A DNA stretch of 64,000 nucleotides, from contig MNCI01027447.1 in assembly GCA_015680685.1 (NCBI GenBank), positions 580,643 to 644,642 on the forward strand. The letters are read 5' to 3'. Below the pieces are notes generated by a model. It was not told the DNA's origin. It did no database searches and saw only the letters and a list, made by a program, of their open reading frames with translations. Positions 43,846-55,488 of the stretch are shown here, piece by piece. Origin of the DNA: Gnetum montanum (lineage: Eukaryota > Streptophyta > Gnetopsida > Gnetales > Gnetaceae). Both the position numbers and the translations under genes were made by a program. How positions within the stretch are numbered: position 1 is the stretch's first letter; every line of letters begins with the position of its first letter.

Positions 43846-46443
43846 TCATATTTGCAGGAAAATCTTATTTGCTTTGACGTACTAGGCTGCAAACAACTGT
43901 CGTTCCTCCTCATAGGCTCTAGCTTCATCCCTGTACTCTTGAAAATTTGTAAGCCATCAAGCCAAGTTTGCTACAACATCTCTCTAGCCTTGGTAGCTGG
44001 TCTTAACCACCTCTAGTTCAGAATTTGTGACTTCTAGCTTCTACAATGTTTTCTTGTGCTCTGCAACTTTTACTTCATATTTGGTGTAGGTGGTAGCTAC
44101 CTACTTCTCGAGCTCTATTCTCAGACATCCTATTATCAACATGGCTATATTGGCATACTACAGGTTTTCCAATTCCATGTAGTCTGTGAGGTCTTGAATT
44201 TGCAGGTCCCGACTTTTAAGTTCTACCTAGTGGGAAAATGCATATGTGTCCAATATGGCCAACCAATCAGTGTGTTGAGCACTAAAAGTGATGATGTGGG
44301 CCTTAGCCATATGGATCTCCTTTTCTATGACTTTTTTGTACATTCCCACCTGGTATCTAAAGTACTCCTTTAACTTTTCATGCTGCTTGGCTTCGTTTTG
44401 CCACACGCTTATTTCAATGGTCATCTTCTAACAGATTATGTGTACCTCCTCCATTGAGAGGGTTCAATTCTCTCTGGCCAAATGATTCATGTCTTGGTTG
44501 ACCCTGACCAATTGTTCTCATAATTGCTGAAAGTTTTTCTCAAGAACATTTTTCTGTCTCTTCATAGTGGTCAACCAAAGATTATCAGTAGCAAGCTATT
44601 TAGTTTCCTCCTATAAGGCTTTGAGTGCCTTAACTTGTGTGTAGGTTTGCACTTGTGCCTTGGAGGCATCCCAATCGGCCTTCTCTTTCTCCTCTGCCAC
44701 TCTTTTATTGTCCACCAATAGTTTATTAAGTTGCTCTATCCTAAAAGTATCCAGCTAGTCTGTGGGAACAAACTAAGATGGGTCTCGCTGTGCAGCTTGC
44801 AGGGTGACGAGCCTCTCCTAGAGTCTTGTCAACTCTGCTTCTACATGCTTAGCCCTGATCTCTATCATGACTAGATTTCCTTTGGTGGAGATGAGGTCTG
44901 ATTATGCTACCATGACATCTTCTGAGGACATCATTACTTATTCTATTTGCAGCAATCGATCAAGGACATCCTCATGCTCCGCAGGAGTCATTAAGGGACC
45001 GGCCAAAGTTTGAGCATCTAGTGCTCCTGTGAAATCTATCGATGGCACAATAAGAACGTTGAAAGATTCTTTGATGTGGTCTACGACCACTTCTGTGGTT
45101 CCAGCTACATCTTGATGCTACATGACCACCATTGTGGCCCCTTCTCTTATTTCCAATTACACCTAGAAAGACGCAGCATTCCCTAAAATCTGTTGTGACC
45201 AATGAATCTCCCCTACTCCTGTTTGGATGGAAACCTCACCCCATGCATGATCAATAGAAACTATGGGCCATGCGATGTCGTCGATGACGCAGAAGAGATT
45301 AGCATCATCATGACTTCCCAAACTGACCGTCTCAATGATGGCCTTGAGGTGGCTCATCGACAGTCAGTAATCCTATGGTGGTGGCGGTTGATGGCTCGTG
45401 CTAGGCCCTGCTTCTTGTTGTTGACTGGGCCTCGTGCTTGGAAGTTGACTAGGCCCTATAGTTTGAGTTGCAATGGGCTCCACCATCTATTCTTGCTCTT
45501 GCTCTAGCTCCAGTGTCTCACCAACACTTTTCCTCAGAGCTAGTGGCTTCAGCAATTCAGTGAACGAAGCATTTTGGTCTCTTCTAAGGACATCATTGGT
45601 GTACCCTAGAATACCAGCACATTTGCATAGCTTCCTGATGAGATAAGGGAAAGGAAACACGAACTTCCCTATCTTGCACTCTTTAAACTGCCTCAAGATC
45701 TCCATGAGATATAGATGAGGAAGGTTAGCATTGGCATTTTCCATCAGTATCGCACTTCCTCTTGCCGCATATGTTGAGATTCTTTTTAGTCCTCTTATGA
45801 GGAAGATGTAATAAGCATCAATCTTGAAGTGTATCCTTTCTTCTAGCATCAACTCTCCATATTTATTGTCTTCCTTTCCATACACCCTATTCAACCAGAC
45901 CCTTTACACATAAGCATCGAAGCGAATGGACAGGTGAGCAATTTTTGGCCTTGTATTCAGAAGGTTCAACACCTCCGAGATGGCCTTGCTGGAAAAATCT
46001 ATAGATACACCACAAATGTTGACTATGGTGCCTTCTTCCTTATTATGCCAAAATTGGTATGTTTCTCCTAAGTACCAGGCACCACTTTTAGAGAGGATAG
46101 GTCATAATGGAGACCTTTTGAGTTGGTCCCTAATAGCCTCAGGAGCAAATTCTATGAAAGGTCTGAAGTTCCATTCCATGATCACCACAGCTAACATGGT
46201 CTTTTCACAGATGTCCTAAACACACTTTGGGAACAACATGAGTTATTGTCCCTATTCAGGTGCTGCAATAGCTCCTCCTTCTGCCTATCCTGATTGTATA
46301 GTAGCAGGAGTCTCTTGATGGATGCTAAATGATTACACCTCCTACTCTACACATTGTTCAGGAGACACTTGTCTTCTACCTCTCCTAATTCACTTGGACA
46401 CACCTTGAGAGGGTCCTTCTTGTTGTCCATGCTTTGGGGCCAT
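43846..46443 (-). pseudogene. Long 3' ORF of element D, coiled-coil type, nonsense-decayed
   Basis: From the ATG at 46443 (MAPKHGQQEGPSQG) one reading frame runs 865 codons to the TGA at 43846-43848 without any net frameshift. I count about 30 premature stops, nearly all TAG or TGA at places suited to CAG, CGA or TGG. Residues 1-70 are polar and Gln/Arg-rich. About 90-330 is a globular part (YLGETYQFWHNKEEGTIVNI, then VYGKEDNKYGELMLEERIHF) resembling plant-transposon-protein-like domains. The rest, about 470-860, is Glu/Lys/Gln/Leu-rich, predicted coiled coil. No signal peptide or membrane segment is visible, so it is not a typical env. It fills the 3' slot that holds a 61-codon ORF in element C. 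Function unknown. Confidence 0.65.
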
Positions 46444-46499
46444 CTACAATCACACAAGGTCAGTCATTAGTAAGGTTGCTTACCAAAGTTAAGTTATAC
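46444..46499 (-). other. Intron-like segment before the long ORF, element D
   Basis: 56 nt on the minus strand: AAG, then GTATAACTT, with CTTACTAATG (branch-site-like), ending GTGTGATTGTAG directly before ATGG. Both GT and AG are intact. It aligns with the 60-nt segment of E (CTTGCTAATA, then TGTGTGCAG, then ATGG). Confidence 0.55.
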
Positions 46500-48267
46500 C
46501 TTACTTCTTGCCTTAATGAATTCATCTCTTATTCTATGTGATTTTAAAGCTAGGAATTTTTGTGAAAATATCCCCAAAAGGTCTTAATATTTGGTCCACT
46601 TTGATTAGGTGGCTTCACGATTTTAATTTCCTAGTACGCATGAGGAGATGAAGCTATTTTTGACACATCTTTATCATTTTTGTATAATTAATTACCCTTA
46701 ATAATGTCCTTTGGGTGATGACGAATTTCAAAAAATTTGTGCGTAATTCAAAGTGTACCCCTCCCCCACGACTAAGCTAAACACTCCAGGTTCAGATAAG
46801 TTCAAGCAGAATGAAAATTAGAGTGCTAGCAAGTGAGTTATGGTTTTTGGAACAAGAGATATGCAATCACAAGTCATAGAAGAAAATTTGAAAAACTCCC
46901 CCGCGTGAACAGTTGTAAATGATGTTAACGTTGGCAGGGGGGCCATATTATAGTTTTTGTGGGACATAATATCATGGCCTGTTTGAAGTAGGGTACTTAG
47001 AAAAAAATGGATAAATTTTTTGAAATTCCTAACTCAAAAATGAAGGACTAGAAGTCAATGTAAAGGGTGCAAGGTAATATTGATCAGGCCTGAAGGCACA
47101 AAAACGATAATGGTGTTGGTACATAGAAACGTTTGAACTGGAAGGATGATAAGGGAAAGAAGAATGTTGGTAATGCAATACTTAGAGGGTGTAAAATGAT
47201 GTGAGGGTAATGTGTGATGAGTGCAAATTACAAAAGTCACGCAAGTGGGTCCTCCCCAAAGCAGGTTCCAACCTATAATGCCCTTACATAACCACACTTT
47301 AAAATGTCTGTAGGCACTATAAGGGTTAAATGCAATCTACACCAATTTCACAAAACACACACATGTAAATACTACTGTGATGAGGTATAAATTCAACACT
47401 ACACAAGTCATGAGCCACAAATACATGAATAGAAACATAGGGTGAATTGTAGAAGGGATTGCAGAGATTGGGATATGAGGTAACTGACCCAGGGCACAAT
47501 GAATCCTGAGTGTAGGGCATGATTAATGTGTCATTAACCTATAGCTCAAAACTCAAGACCAAGTCCATTCCTTCGATCAGTGACATCACATTGCTTCATC
47601 CAATGATGGACAACCATAAAAGCACCATGATGGCAAGGTGTACGATCACTTGGCATTTCATACAAGGGAGGAGTGATTTTTCTTTGTGGCGCTCTCTTCT
47701 TCTTTTTTCTATTTTTTCTCTTTTTTTTGAAATGAATCCCTAAGCCAAAGAAGCCACCTACCTTCAGGCATGGGTGCATGTCTTTCCAATGGGACCCCCT
47801 AGAATAGCATTGACTTTCCTTGATTGAGTGCCTTTTGATTACTCTTACTTCCATTTTTCATTAGATCTACAAGGATCTTAGTACAACGAAGCTGCATGAT
47901 AACCCTTACAGATGTCACCAAAGAGAATCCACAAGTCCCCTTGATGTCACACCCTAGTCATTCCCTCTTGGTCCATCCTTCTTTGAAGTTTTAATGATTA
48001 GGAATATCATTGTACCCAGGGTAGAACCTCTTATTAATAGAATGGGTGGATGGATGTTGTGGGCTTGCTGTTCAAATAATTAGTCACTTGAGACTTGATA
48101 GCATAGAACAACACCTCAACCAACGAGTCACCTGAGTGTTTTATTTGTAGATGAGATTACTCATAAAAAGACAAAAAGACAAAACAATGAATTGAAAAGA
48201 TGAAAAACTGGAAAACAAAAAATTGTAAAATTAAAGAAAAGAAAAATATTTATTAATTCTACTATTG
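46500..48267 (-). other. Element D 3' non-coding region
   Basis: Follows gag directly on the minus strand. It shares CCTGCTTTGGGGAGGACCCA (about 47250-47270) and other landmarks with A, C and E. The part next to the intron (46500-47000) is not matched in the other copies. Confidence 0.65.
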
Positions 48268-50323
48268 TTAGAATGGGGGATACCCCCCACAACTAAATGG
48301 TTGAGCATGGCTAAAATTAATAAATGAAAGGTTGGGATCCTTGCATGTTGGAAATATTGGGACCTGGTCGTACTTACCCCATTGGGGTTCACACACCTTA
48401 TTAGAGTTGACATAGTGGGCCAAGTTATAAGATGTGGTTAATTTATAAGGAGTTACCCCACTATGGTACTTGTGACCATAAGATGGTATGCAAGGATCAA
48501 CATGTCTCCCCATGTGGCTATATTCATTGGGTTGCATGGTTGTTGGAGTATTGATTGGTGGCCCTGATAAGATAACATGAGCCATTGGGTTCGAAGAGGA
48601 AGATGCACCATAGTGTTGGACTTGTGCTACGTTGGTGGATGCAGTGGTTTTTGAACTAAGATGTCCCTTTCTACAATCATGTCTAAAGAAGGGATGCCTA
48701 TGATGTTGTGGAGGATTCCCACTACTATTGACAATAGCAGCACAAGTGACATTCGTGGATTGGTGCTGTGGTGCAAAAACCTTCTGGAACAACTAGTGGC
48801 AATGTAGAAGGAGGTGAAGGATGAGAACATTGAAATTGAGGAGAAGTCTAGGGTACATGAGGCGGTGACCTTGTTGGAGAGGATATGGGTTGATACCATT
48901 GAGGAGAATAGTAATAATGTGGCGAGATAGAGGACGTTGACCCAGTTGGGGAAATAGGATGTTGGACTTTATAAGTATTTAGGTTCAGATGGTATGAAGA
49001 GTGTAACCAGTTTGGGGGTGGCCTCCCCCATGACTGGGATTGTTTCCACTGTGATCGAACACAATATTTTTGTATGAATTCTAGATGTAACATTCTTCCC
49101 CAATGCTCATGCAAATGTAACAAGATTGGGCATTGGCCATTGGGGTGATCGTATAGGAAAATGTTACATTGATACGTATGCTTGGCAATTAAGTTCTTAT
49201 TCTCTTCAACCCTTCTTTCTGATTGTCTAGTTTGTCCTATTTCTTGGTTNNNNNNNNNNNNNNNNNNNNNNNNNNNNNNNNNNNNNNNNNNNNNNNNNNN
49301 NNNNNNNNNNNNNNNNNNNNNNNNNNNNNNNNNNNNNNNNNNNNNNNNNNNNNNNNNNNNNNNNNNNNNNNNNNNNNNNNNNNNNNNNNNNNNNNNNNNN
49401 NNNNNNNNNNNNNNNNNNNNNNNNNNNNNNNNNNNNNNNNNNNNNNNNNNNNNNNNNNNNNNNNNNNNNNNNNNNNNNNNNNNNNNNNNNNNNNNNNNNN
49501 NNNNNNNNNNNNNNNNNNNNNNNNNNNNNNNNNNNNNNNNNNNNNNNNNNNNNNNNNNNNNNNNNNNNNNNNNNNNNNNNNNNNNNNNNNNNNNNNNNNN
49601 NNNNNNNNNNNNNNNNNNNNNNNNNNNNNNNNNNNNNNNNNNNNNNNNNNNNNNNNNNNNNNNNNNNNNNNNNNNNNNNNNNNNNNNNNNNNNNNNNNNN
49701 NNNNNNNNNNNNNNNNNNNNNNNNNNNNNNNNNNNNNNNNNNNNNNNNNNNNNNNNNNNNNNNNNNNNNNNNNNNCTTTCCTTGTGATGCCTGTGGGATA
49801 TTCGAATGGCCACTTGTATAGCCATTAGGCTCTTAGTGGCTAGTAGGGGTTCATCATCACTAAGTGGGTTATGAGTTTGTGCAGTGGGATGATGTTGTCC
49901 TTGTTCATGTTGGCGTTCTCAATTTTCTTTATGAGCTCGATATTTAGATCTACGCTGATCCCTTGAAAGATAGTCATCCATGTCACAATCTGATATTGAA
50001 GGAGTAGAGGAAGACAGGGAACTATAAAACTCTTTATGACTTTTGTAAGTCTTCTAATAATTCCCAAACAAGTTCTTGTTAGTTATTGAGAAGGTCCTAA
50101 GCCTTTCGGGCCTCCTCGTTCTATGGGATGTCTCATACTTACTAGACGTGTCAAAGTTGGACGACGAAAGTATTTGAGTATCGTTGGGGTGTTTATGAAC
50201 GTAGGGGACTCCTGCATAAGGTTGAGTACTCCAAAATTTCTCTTCATCATCATATAATTTTTTGGTTCTCTAATGAATTGCCTTACTAGTTGTTGCATTG
50301 TCATAGTTTTGTGAGAGAGACAT
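48268..50323 (-). pseudogene. gag: Element D gag (contains assembly gap)
   Basis: The ATG at 50323 (MSLSQNYDNATTSK) starts a polar N-terminal part rich in Ser, Thr, Tyr and Arg, nearly free of stops down to the gap at 49250-49775. After the gap come QCNIFLYDHPNGQCPILLHL, the Cys/His motif shared with A-C, and a Pro/Ser/Tyr-rich tail. The frame changes near 48840, where a second open stretch (48268-48792) continues the low-complexity tail. The capsid-like core should lie in the gap. No protease motif is found, unlike C. Confidence 0.7.
49250..49775. other. Assembly gap
   Basis: A run of 526 N inside element D gag. Frames spanning it are artificial. Confidence 0.99.
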
Positions 50324-50438
50324 GGTTGTGAATTTGTGTGTGATTTAATTGCAATTAATTTCTTTTCTAAGAGATATATCGTGAATACTTTGTTACAGTG
50401 ATCTTGTATGATATAACTAATATAAATAACTAGCATCG

Positions 50439-50456
50439 TCCCTGGCAATGACGCCA
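50439..50456 (-). promoter_or_regulatory. Primer binding site (tRNA-Asp type), element D
   Basis: Minus-strand TGGCGTCATTGCCAGGGA, one base from the 5' LTR. It matches 15 of 18 bases of the tRNA-Asp complement; all three differences are transitions. Confidence 0.9.
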
Positions 50457-50457
50457 A

Positions 50458-51308
50458 TGATGAGTGGCAATGTACCCCTACACTCAACCATACAAATACA
50501 AGCATTTCAAGCACGATCCGGTTGAACTCCGTAGACGGGCTAGTTGTGGTATCTAAATAGTTACTCATTGATCGTAGTTCGCTATCTTCCCACCTAGACT
50601 AGTATTTTCTTTGTCACATATGGTTTAGTCCAGAGTGATGTGTATGATGTGGTCCTAAGCTAGTGCTACTCCTAGAGGCAATAGAAAATAACTTTAATTA
50701 AGCTAGGAGGAAAAGGGGGAGAGAGTCTAAGCTAATAGGAGATAGGGGGAGAGAACCTAAACTAGCCTAAGTGTGATGAGCATCCATTCCTTAATCATCA
50801 GCGCACATCTTAGACCTCGTGCACAACTACCACTAGAATTACCAAGTGCATGGCCTAAGTATGCTACTGGGTTACCAAGTAGTCACACTTAAATGCTCGT
50901 GATTAAGTCATACTCATTCCATGTTTAAGGAGTTTAGGGTGAAGAGATATTAACTATGAAATCAATAAATAACAATAACAATTAAATAATTAAACTAATT
51001 GAATGCTGCAATGATGAAGTAATCTCGATCTTTATTTATGGTCATCTACATGTCCAAGTACATCACACTCAAATCAAGGATGTCGTACAATTACAATCAT
51101 CACACTACGGGCATGCACTAGGGAAAAGGGTTGAGAAAGACTAAAAATGAAAACTAATTTCTAACTAAAAACTTCCCTCTACTCCATTGTGCGCCTAAGA
51201 TATATTTATAGGCCTACACAGGAGCCACAATATTGCATATGCGATATCGTGAGCCAGGCCACGATATCGTATACGTGATATTGTGACCTAATGAAGCACG
51301 ATTCATCA
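50458..51308 (-). repeat. 5' LTR of element D
   Basis: 851 bp, from TGATGAATCGTG at 51308 down to CACTCATCA at 50458. GATATC-type sites at 51230-51285 precede the TATA box. By eye it differs from the 3' LTR at roughly a tenth of sites, mostly transitions, with no length change. Confidence 0.9.
51201..51210 (-). promoter_or_regulatory. TATA box, element D 5' LTR
   Basis: Minus-strand TATAAATATA in the context GGCCTATAAATATATC. Confidence 0.7.
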
Positions 51309-51313
51309 CCATC

Positions 51314-52700
51314 TTAGGTGGGAAACCTATAATAGAGGATATTTTTACATTTCCTTATTCCTTAATGAATGATGCACCCATGATCCATCATGAGGCCCTA
51401 GTTTGGTCTTGCATCCACAAACCATCAAGAAGTGCATCCTCATTACACAAATCAAGGCATAACATGCATGGTGTCTAGCATGTAGTAGAAGTTCTCTAGA
51501 TATCCATTGATCAACCTAGAGCTAGTTGATATGTAGGGGAAGAAGAAAGGATTGATCTAGGTGCCACACTCAAGTTGAGAAACATTAATAGCATGATGAA
51601 GACAAAACTCATAAAGATACATGTTGAACTTAAGACTTATAATGCATATATAACCCTCTACATGAGGGAGCTATGATAGAGTTAGGTAGATATATGATAA
51701 TCATAGAAGTAATTAGAAACCATTACATTATTGGTATATGCATCTTCAAGAGTCACACCTGAGGTACGGATTGAGCACCTACCAGTTAAACTATTCAAGG
51801 TGTGGCAAGTGGGGAAAGAAGCCCTATTCATTAAAGATGGCTTAGAGAGACAAATCAAAATAGTGGAGCATTAGTCTAAGAAGTGGAAGAAAATGACATA
51901 AGAAAAAGAAAATTAAGTACTTTTCCTTTCTTACTAGGTATGAAGACTTAAGAATGAAAGTTAAATCATGGTCTAATTCTAAGATAAATACCTTCATATA
52001 AAGAAAGAACACTGGAACTTTTGGTAAGAGTTAGATGAAAAGATAACCAAGGAGATAAATGAGCTCAAAGAAATATAGTTGATCAAGTACATAACTTGGA
52101 ATGTTAAGCTACATAGATTACATAAACTAGTGCTCAACTAAATGCATGTGTAACTTGAGAAAGATGTGAGATGAAGGAGAAATTGGACACCTTTTATATC
52201 AAATGTTGTTAGATGATTGCAAGTGAGTCAATATTGTAGAAGAAGTTGGACCTTTTGGAAAACATGTACATCCTATACCATGAAGTAGCAATCATGGTTC
52301 TTGAGAGGAGACTTAATGAAGTAGAGAAGATGTATAAAAGGAGCAAATAAGATATCTTCATGTGGTTCAAACTTTTGCAGATAGATTGCACAGTGAGCTA
52401 GAAGAGAAATTTCATTGAGTGTTGGTTGAGTTAGAGGTTGTTCAGCATAAGCTCTTGCTAGGGCAAAGAAATCATGAATAATCTTGGGTAGATTCATAGG
52501 ATGCAGGTAGGCATTTCTATGAGAGGAAGGACCAATGCATGGAAAAAATTGGTAGCTTCAATCTAGGGTCATAGACCTTGAAACACAACTACAAAGATTT
52601 GATATGTCTATGCCTAGTACTTATGGTTTCTTCTCATACCATGAAGGCATGTTTAGGAAAATTTTTCTTTAGCCACAACCCCTTGGCACTTCTTGGCGAG
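51314..52700 (+). pseudogene. Old retroelement ORF, piece 3
   Basis: This resumes after element D with IIEDIFTFPYSLMNDAPMIH and HEALVWSCIHKPSR, then a long Lys/Glu-rich, probably helical part with many stops and frame changes. The order of a globular domain followed by a helical tail is the same as in the element D 3' ORF, though I see no close sequence match. A polypurine-like CATGAGGGAA follows at 52831, so this too was a 3' ORF of an LTR element. Confidence 0.45.
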
Positions 52701-52840
52701 GTAGTTTGTATTCAATTATAATTGTAATTAATTTTGTATAATTGTAAATCTTCTACATGGACTGCATCATGTGTCTAGTCCTTATTTTTTATTTTGGGGT
52801 ATTAAAGCTATGGGAGTAGCTTTACTTAGTCATGAGGGAA

Positions 52841-53170
52841 TGATGAGTCTTCTAATGATATTTTGTAAGTTAATTGTAAGTCTTGAACTTGGGAAGTATA
52901 AAGTACACCTTGTGTTTATAGTCCTAGCAAATGTGGTTAAGATTTTTTTTTCCCAAGGATGCATCCTTACTTCTAGTATTGTTCCTTTTGATTGTGTACA
53001 TGTTTTAAGTCCCTTAGGATGTTCCCAACCTTGTTAAGATGTTCTAAGAGCCTTGCAATATGTCTCTTTTGGGTTTCTTCTTTCATCCAAAACTAGTGTC
53101 CTGGTGTTTGTGGTAGGAAGGATGCACTAATACCCCTGCATCAATGTAGGGGTACTAATGCATCCCCTAC
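52841..53170 (+). repeat. Probable 3' LTR start of the old split element
   Basis: TGATGAGTCTTC follows TTAGTCATGAGGGAA, the same arrangement as the polypurine tract and LTR start of A, C and D. The LTR end was not found. An inverted pair around 53126-53155 (ACTAATACCCCTGCATC and its inverse) forms a possible hairpin. Confidence 0.4.
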
Positions 53171-55480
53171 CTAGTCTCAATTACCTCCTTTTGTCTAAAG
53201 TATACTATGAAACTACCAAGTTGTGTTGATAGATCTTCATTGACTCTGTAGTGATCAAAGTAAACCTAATCATTGAATGTTAAAAATTATGAATACCTAG
53301 GTTGAGCTCTCATTTGATATCCTTAGTCATTTTATTTTTTCTTGGATTTTTGGTATTTAGTTTCAAGTGATAAGCTCCTTCTTTCTTGAGTTAAGTAATT
53401 TTCTTCTTGTTTTATTTGTATTTTGAGTCATTGCTTTCACAAGTGTAGCTAGATTCTATTAGAGTGTTACCTTGGTTACATAGCCTGGAACCATTTGGTC
53501 AATGGAGAGTCCAATGTTATGCATTGTGAATAAAGTTTATGATTTTCCCATGATATATGTTGTAAATACCTTAAACTAGAAAAATATAAAAAATACGAAC
53601 CTCATAATTAGCATACACATTAATTAATTAGTTAATTAATTCATTTGCATATTCACTAAGCTACAATGATTCATCTTTATCCAAGGAGGTCATAACTATA
53701 CGACATGGTGTTAGGCTATTAATTATGACTATACGACATGGTGTTGTACCTATCACTTAAGAGATTGTAACTCATAAGTGAGTGAGTGTGTGTGTGTGTG
53801 TGTGTGTATGAGCATTGCCACTTATCCTAGAAGGAATTACAATCCATGTCTATTGTTTATCGCTTTCTTATTATTTTTATAAAATACATAAAAATTATAA
53901 AATATAAAATTATAAATATTTTTTCTCTTCTTTGACCATGGCAACATGAATTCCTTACATATTATATGTACCATAACATCTTTTATGTTTATTGAACACG
54001 ATAACATACACAAGTGTTCTTGGCAATCCACTCAACATCATCTTTGAAGTTAACTACATCACATTGCATTGCATATGATATAATTCAATTAGTCATGGTA
54101 TGAAAGATCCCTATCACCCTAGAATTTTTTCTTTCTATTAGTTATCATGCATTTATAAGTAGTTGACTGTGCATATTTTATTCTTTATGCACATTTATGA
54201 GATTTTACTTCTTATAATATAAAATCATACTAGTTTTGATTCCTCTTTAGGTTCATCATTAGTGGTACTAAATAATAATAAGAATGTATGAGGTTATTTA
54301 TATCTTTCCTAGGAAAAGTTGGTCATAATTATTGTCATTATTATTATTTATTTAAAAGGGTTGGATAAGTTTTCTTTTATTTATTATAGAAATTATTAAT
54401 TTATTAATTATTATTATTATGATGAAAAAGTATTTTTTTCTCTTTTTCTAATAAACCCATATTTGTAAAGTATTTAATGCTAGGGAATAATAAATATTAA
54501 TTTACTTGTTAATTTTTTTATTTTTTTTATTTTATATTTACAAGTTAATAAGTTGGATTTAAGTGGGGATTGATCAAATACCTCTTCAATAAAACTATCG
54601 AATATAGGAGGTTAAATCATTTTCTAGTATGCATGATTTTGATTATGAGAGGTCACCATCCTTTATTAATCTTGAATCTTTTATTGTGTATTAGGCACAT
54701 GTGGTTATATAATACTCTATTCATTGAGCATTTAAGACTCCAACCTTATCGAGACCATATCCATTGTCACTTTTTGTCACTAAATTGGAATTCCAAGTTT
54801 ATTTTCAATTATAATTAAATACGACATAAAATAACTTTGTTAAGTATCTTAGGATGGTGTCCTACTTAGAATTTGACCTTACTAATGTATCTAGAATTAG
54901 AGTTATGGTTCTTGAGATATTACAATTTTAGTTTCCTAAAGATGCCATAAAATTTTAATTATTTGAACTGCATAGGTATGATCAATGACACTCACATATG
55001 ATCTTAGCATATGGATGGATAGTGCACTTGATAAGGATCCTATAGATTTAGATAGAATTTGATTTAAAGTTCCAATGTATCTATAATGAGCATTTGAATC
55101 TCATTGTATTAGTTAGAAAGAGAAAATTGAAGTTAAGCTTATGAAATAGGAAAGGAAAAATATAATTAAAAGTTAAATTAAAAAAATAAGTTGGTTCATG
55201 TCACATGCATGTCAAAAGAAATGCAAAGGTAGTTAAAACATGAAAAGAAAAGTACTTAAAGTAAGGATATGTTATACATAAAAAATATATAACATGTATA
55301 CATCTTATATATTGTATGCTTTTGTAATTTTCCATTGCCTCTCTTCCTTGTCAATTAGGTTTTTTGTTTTTTAATAACATAAATCATTTCTTACTTTGTT
55401 TCTTCATTTTAAGTCTGATTCAAGCATGTTTCTTCTATTTCCGAACACACATTAGGACCATGTGTCATATTGCATGTGAA
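53171..55480. other. AT-rich sequence, nothing recognised
   Basis: Stops are dense in all frames. There is a short duplication of CTATACGACATGGTGTT at 53696 and 53729, and a GT microsatellite at 53786-53807. No domain or LTR pair is supported. Confidence 0.5.
53786..53807. repeat. GT microsatellite
   Basis: Eleven GT repeats in a row. Confidence 0.9.
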
Positions 55481-55488
55481 CTTCTTCT

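Larger units (their letters stand above)
42619..51308 (-). mobile_element. Element D: pol-less Athila-type element with long 3' ORF
   Basis: Minus strand, 8.7 kb including a gap, flanked by CCATC (42614-42618 and 51309-51313). Both LTRs are exactly 851 bp, and a tRNA-Asp-type primer site lies one base inside the 5' LTR. The order is gag, 3' non-coding region, intron-like segment, an 865-codon frame, polypurine tract, 3' LTR. RT, RNase H and integrase motifs are absent outside the 526-base gap, which is too short to hold them. It is a non-autonomous family member that would need pol from a relative. Confidence 0.9.

Noticed and set aside
43614-44373. Plus-strand frames of 87-105 codons
   Set aside because: They are opposite-strand shadows of the element D 3' ORF.
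47546-47854. 102-codon basic minus-strand frame in element D
   Set aside because: It lies in the 3' non-coding region, and the homologous regions of A, C and E do not keep it open.
48848-49828. Long open frames across 49250-49775
   Set aside because: Again the N run. Only the part on the minus strand with the YDHPNGQCP motif is kept, as gag.
53126-53155. Hairpin taken as a terminator
   Set aside because: The genome is eukaryotic and the hairpin lies in an old LTR; a bacterial-type terminator is not meaningful here.
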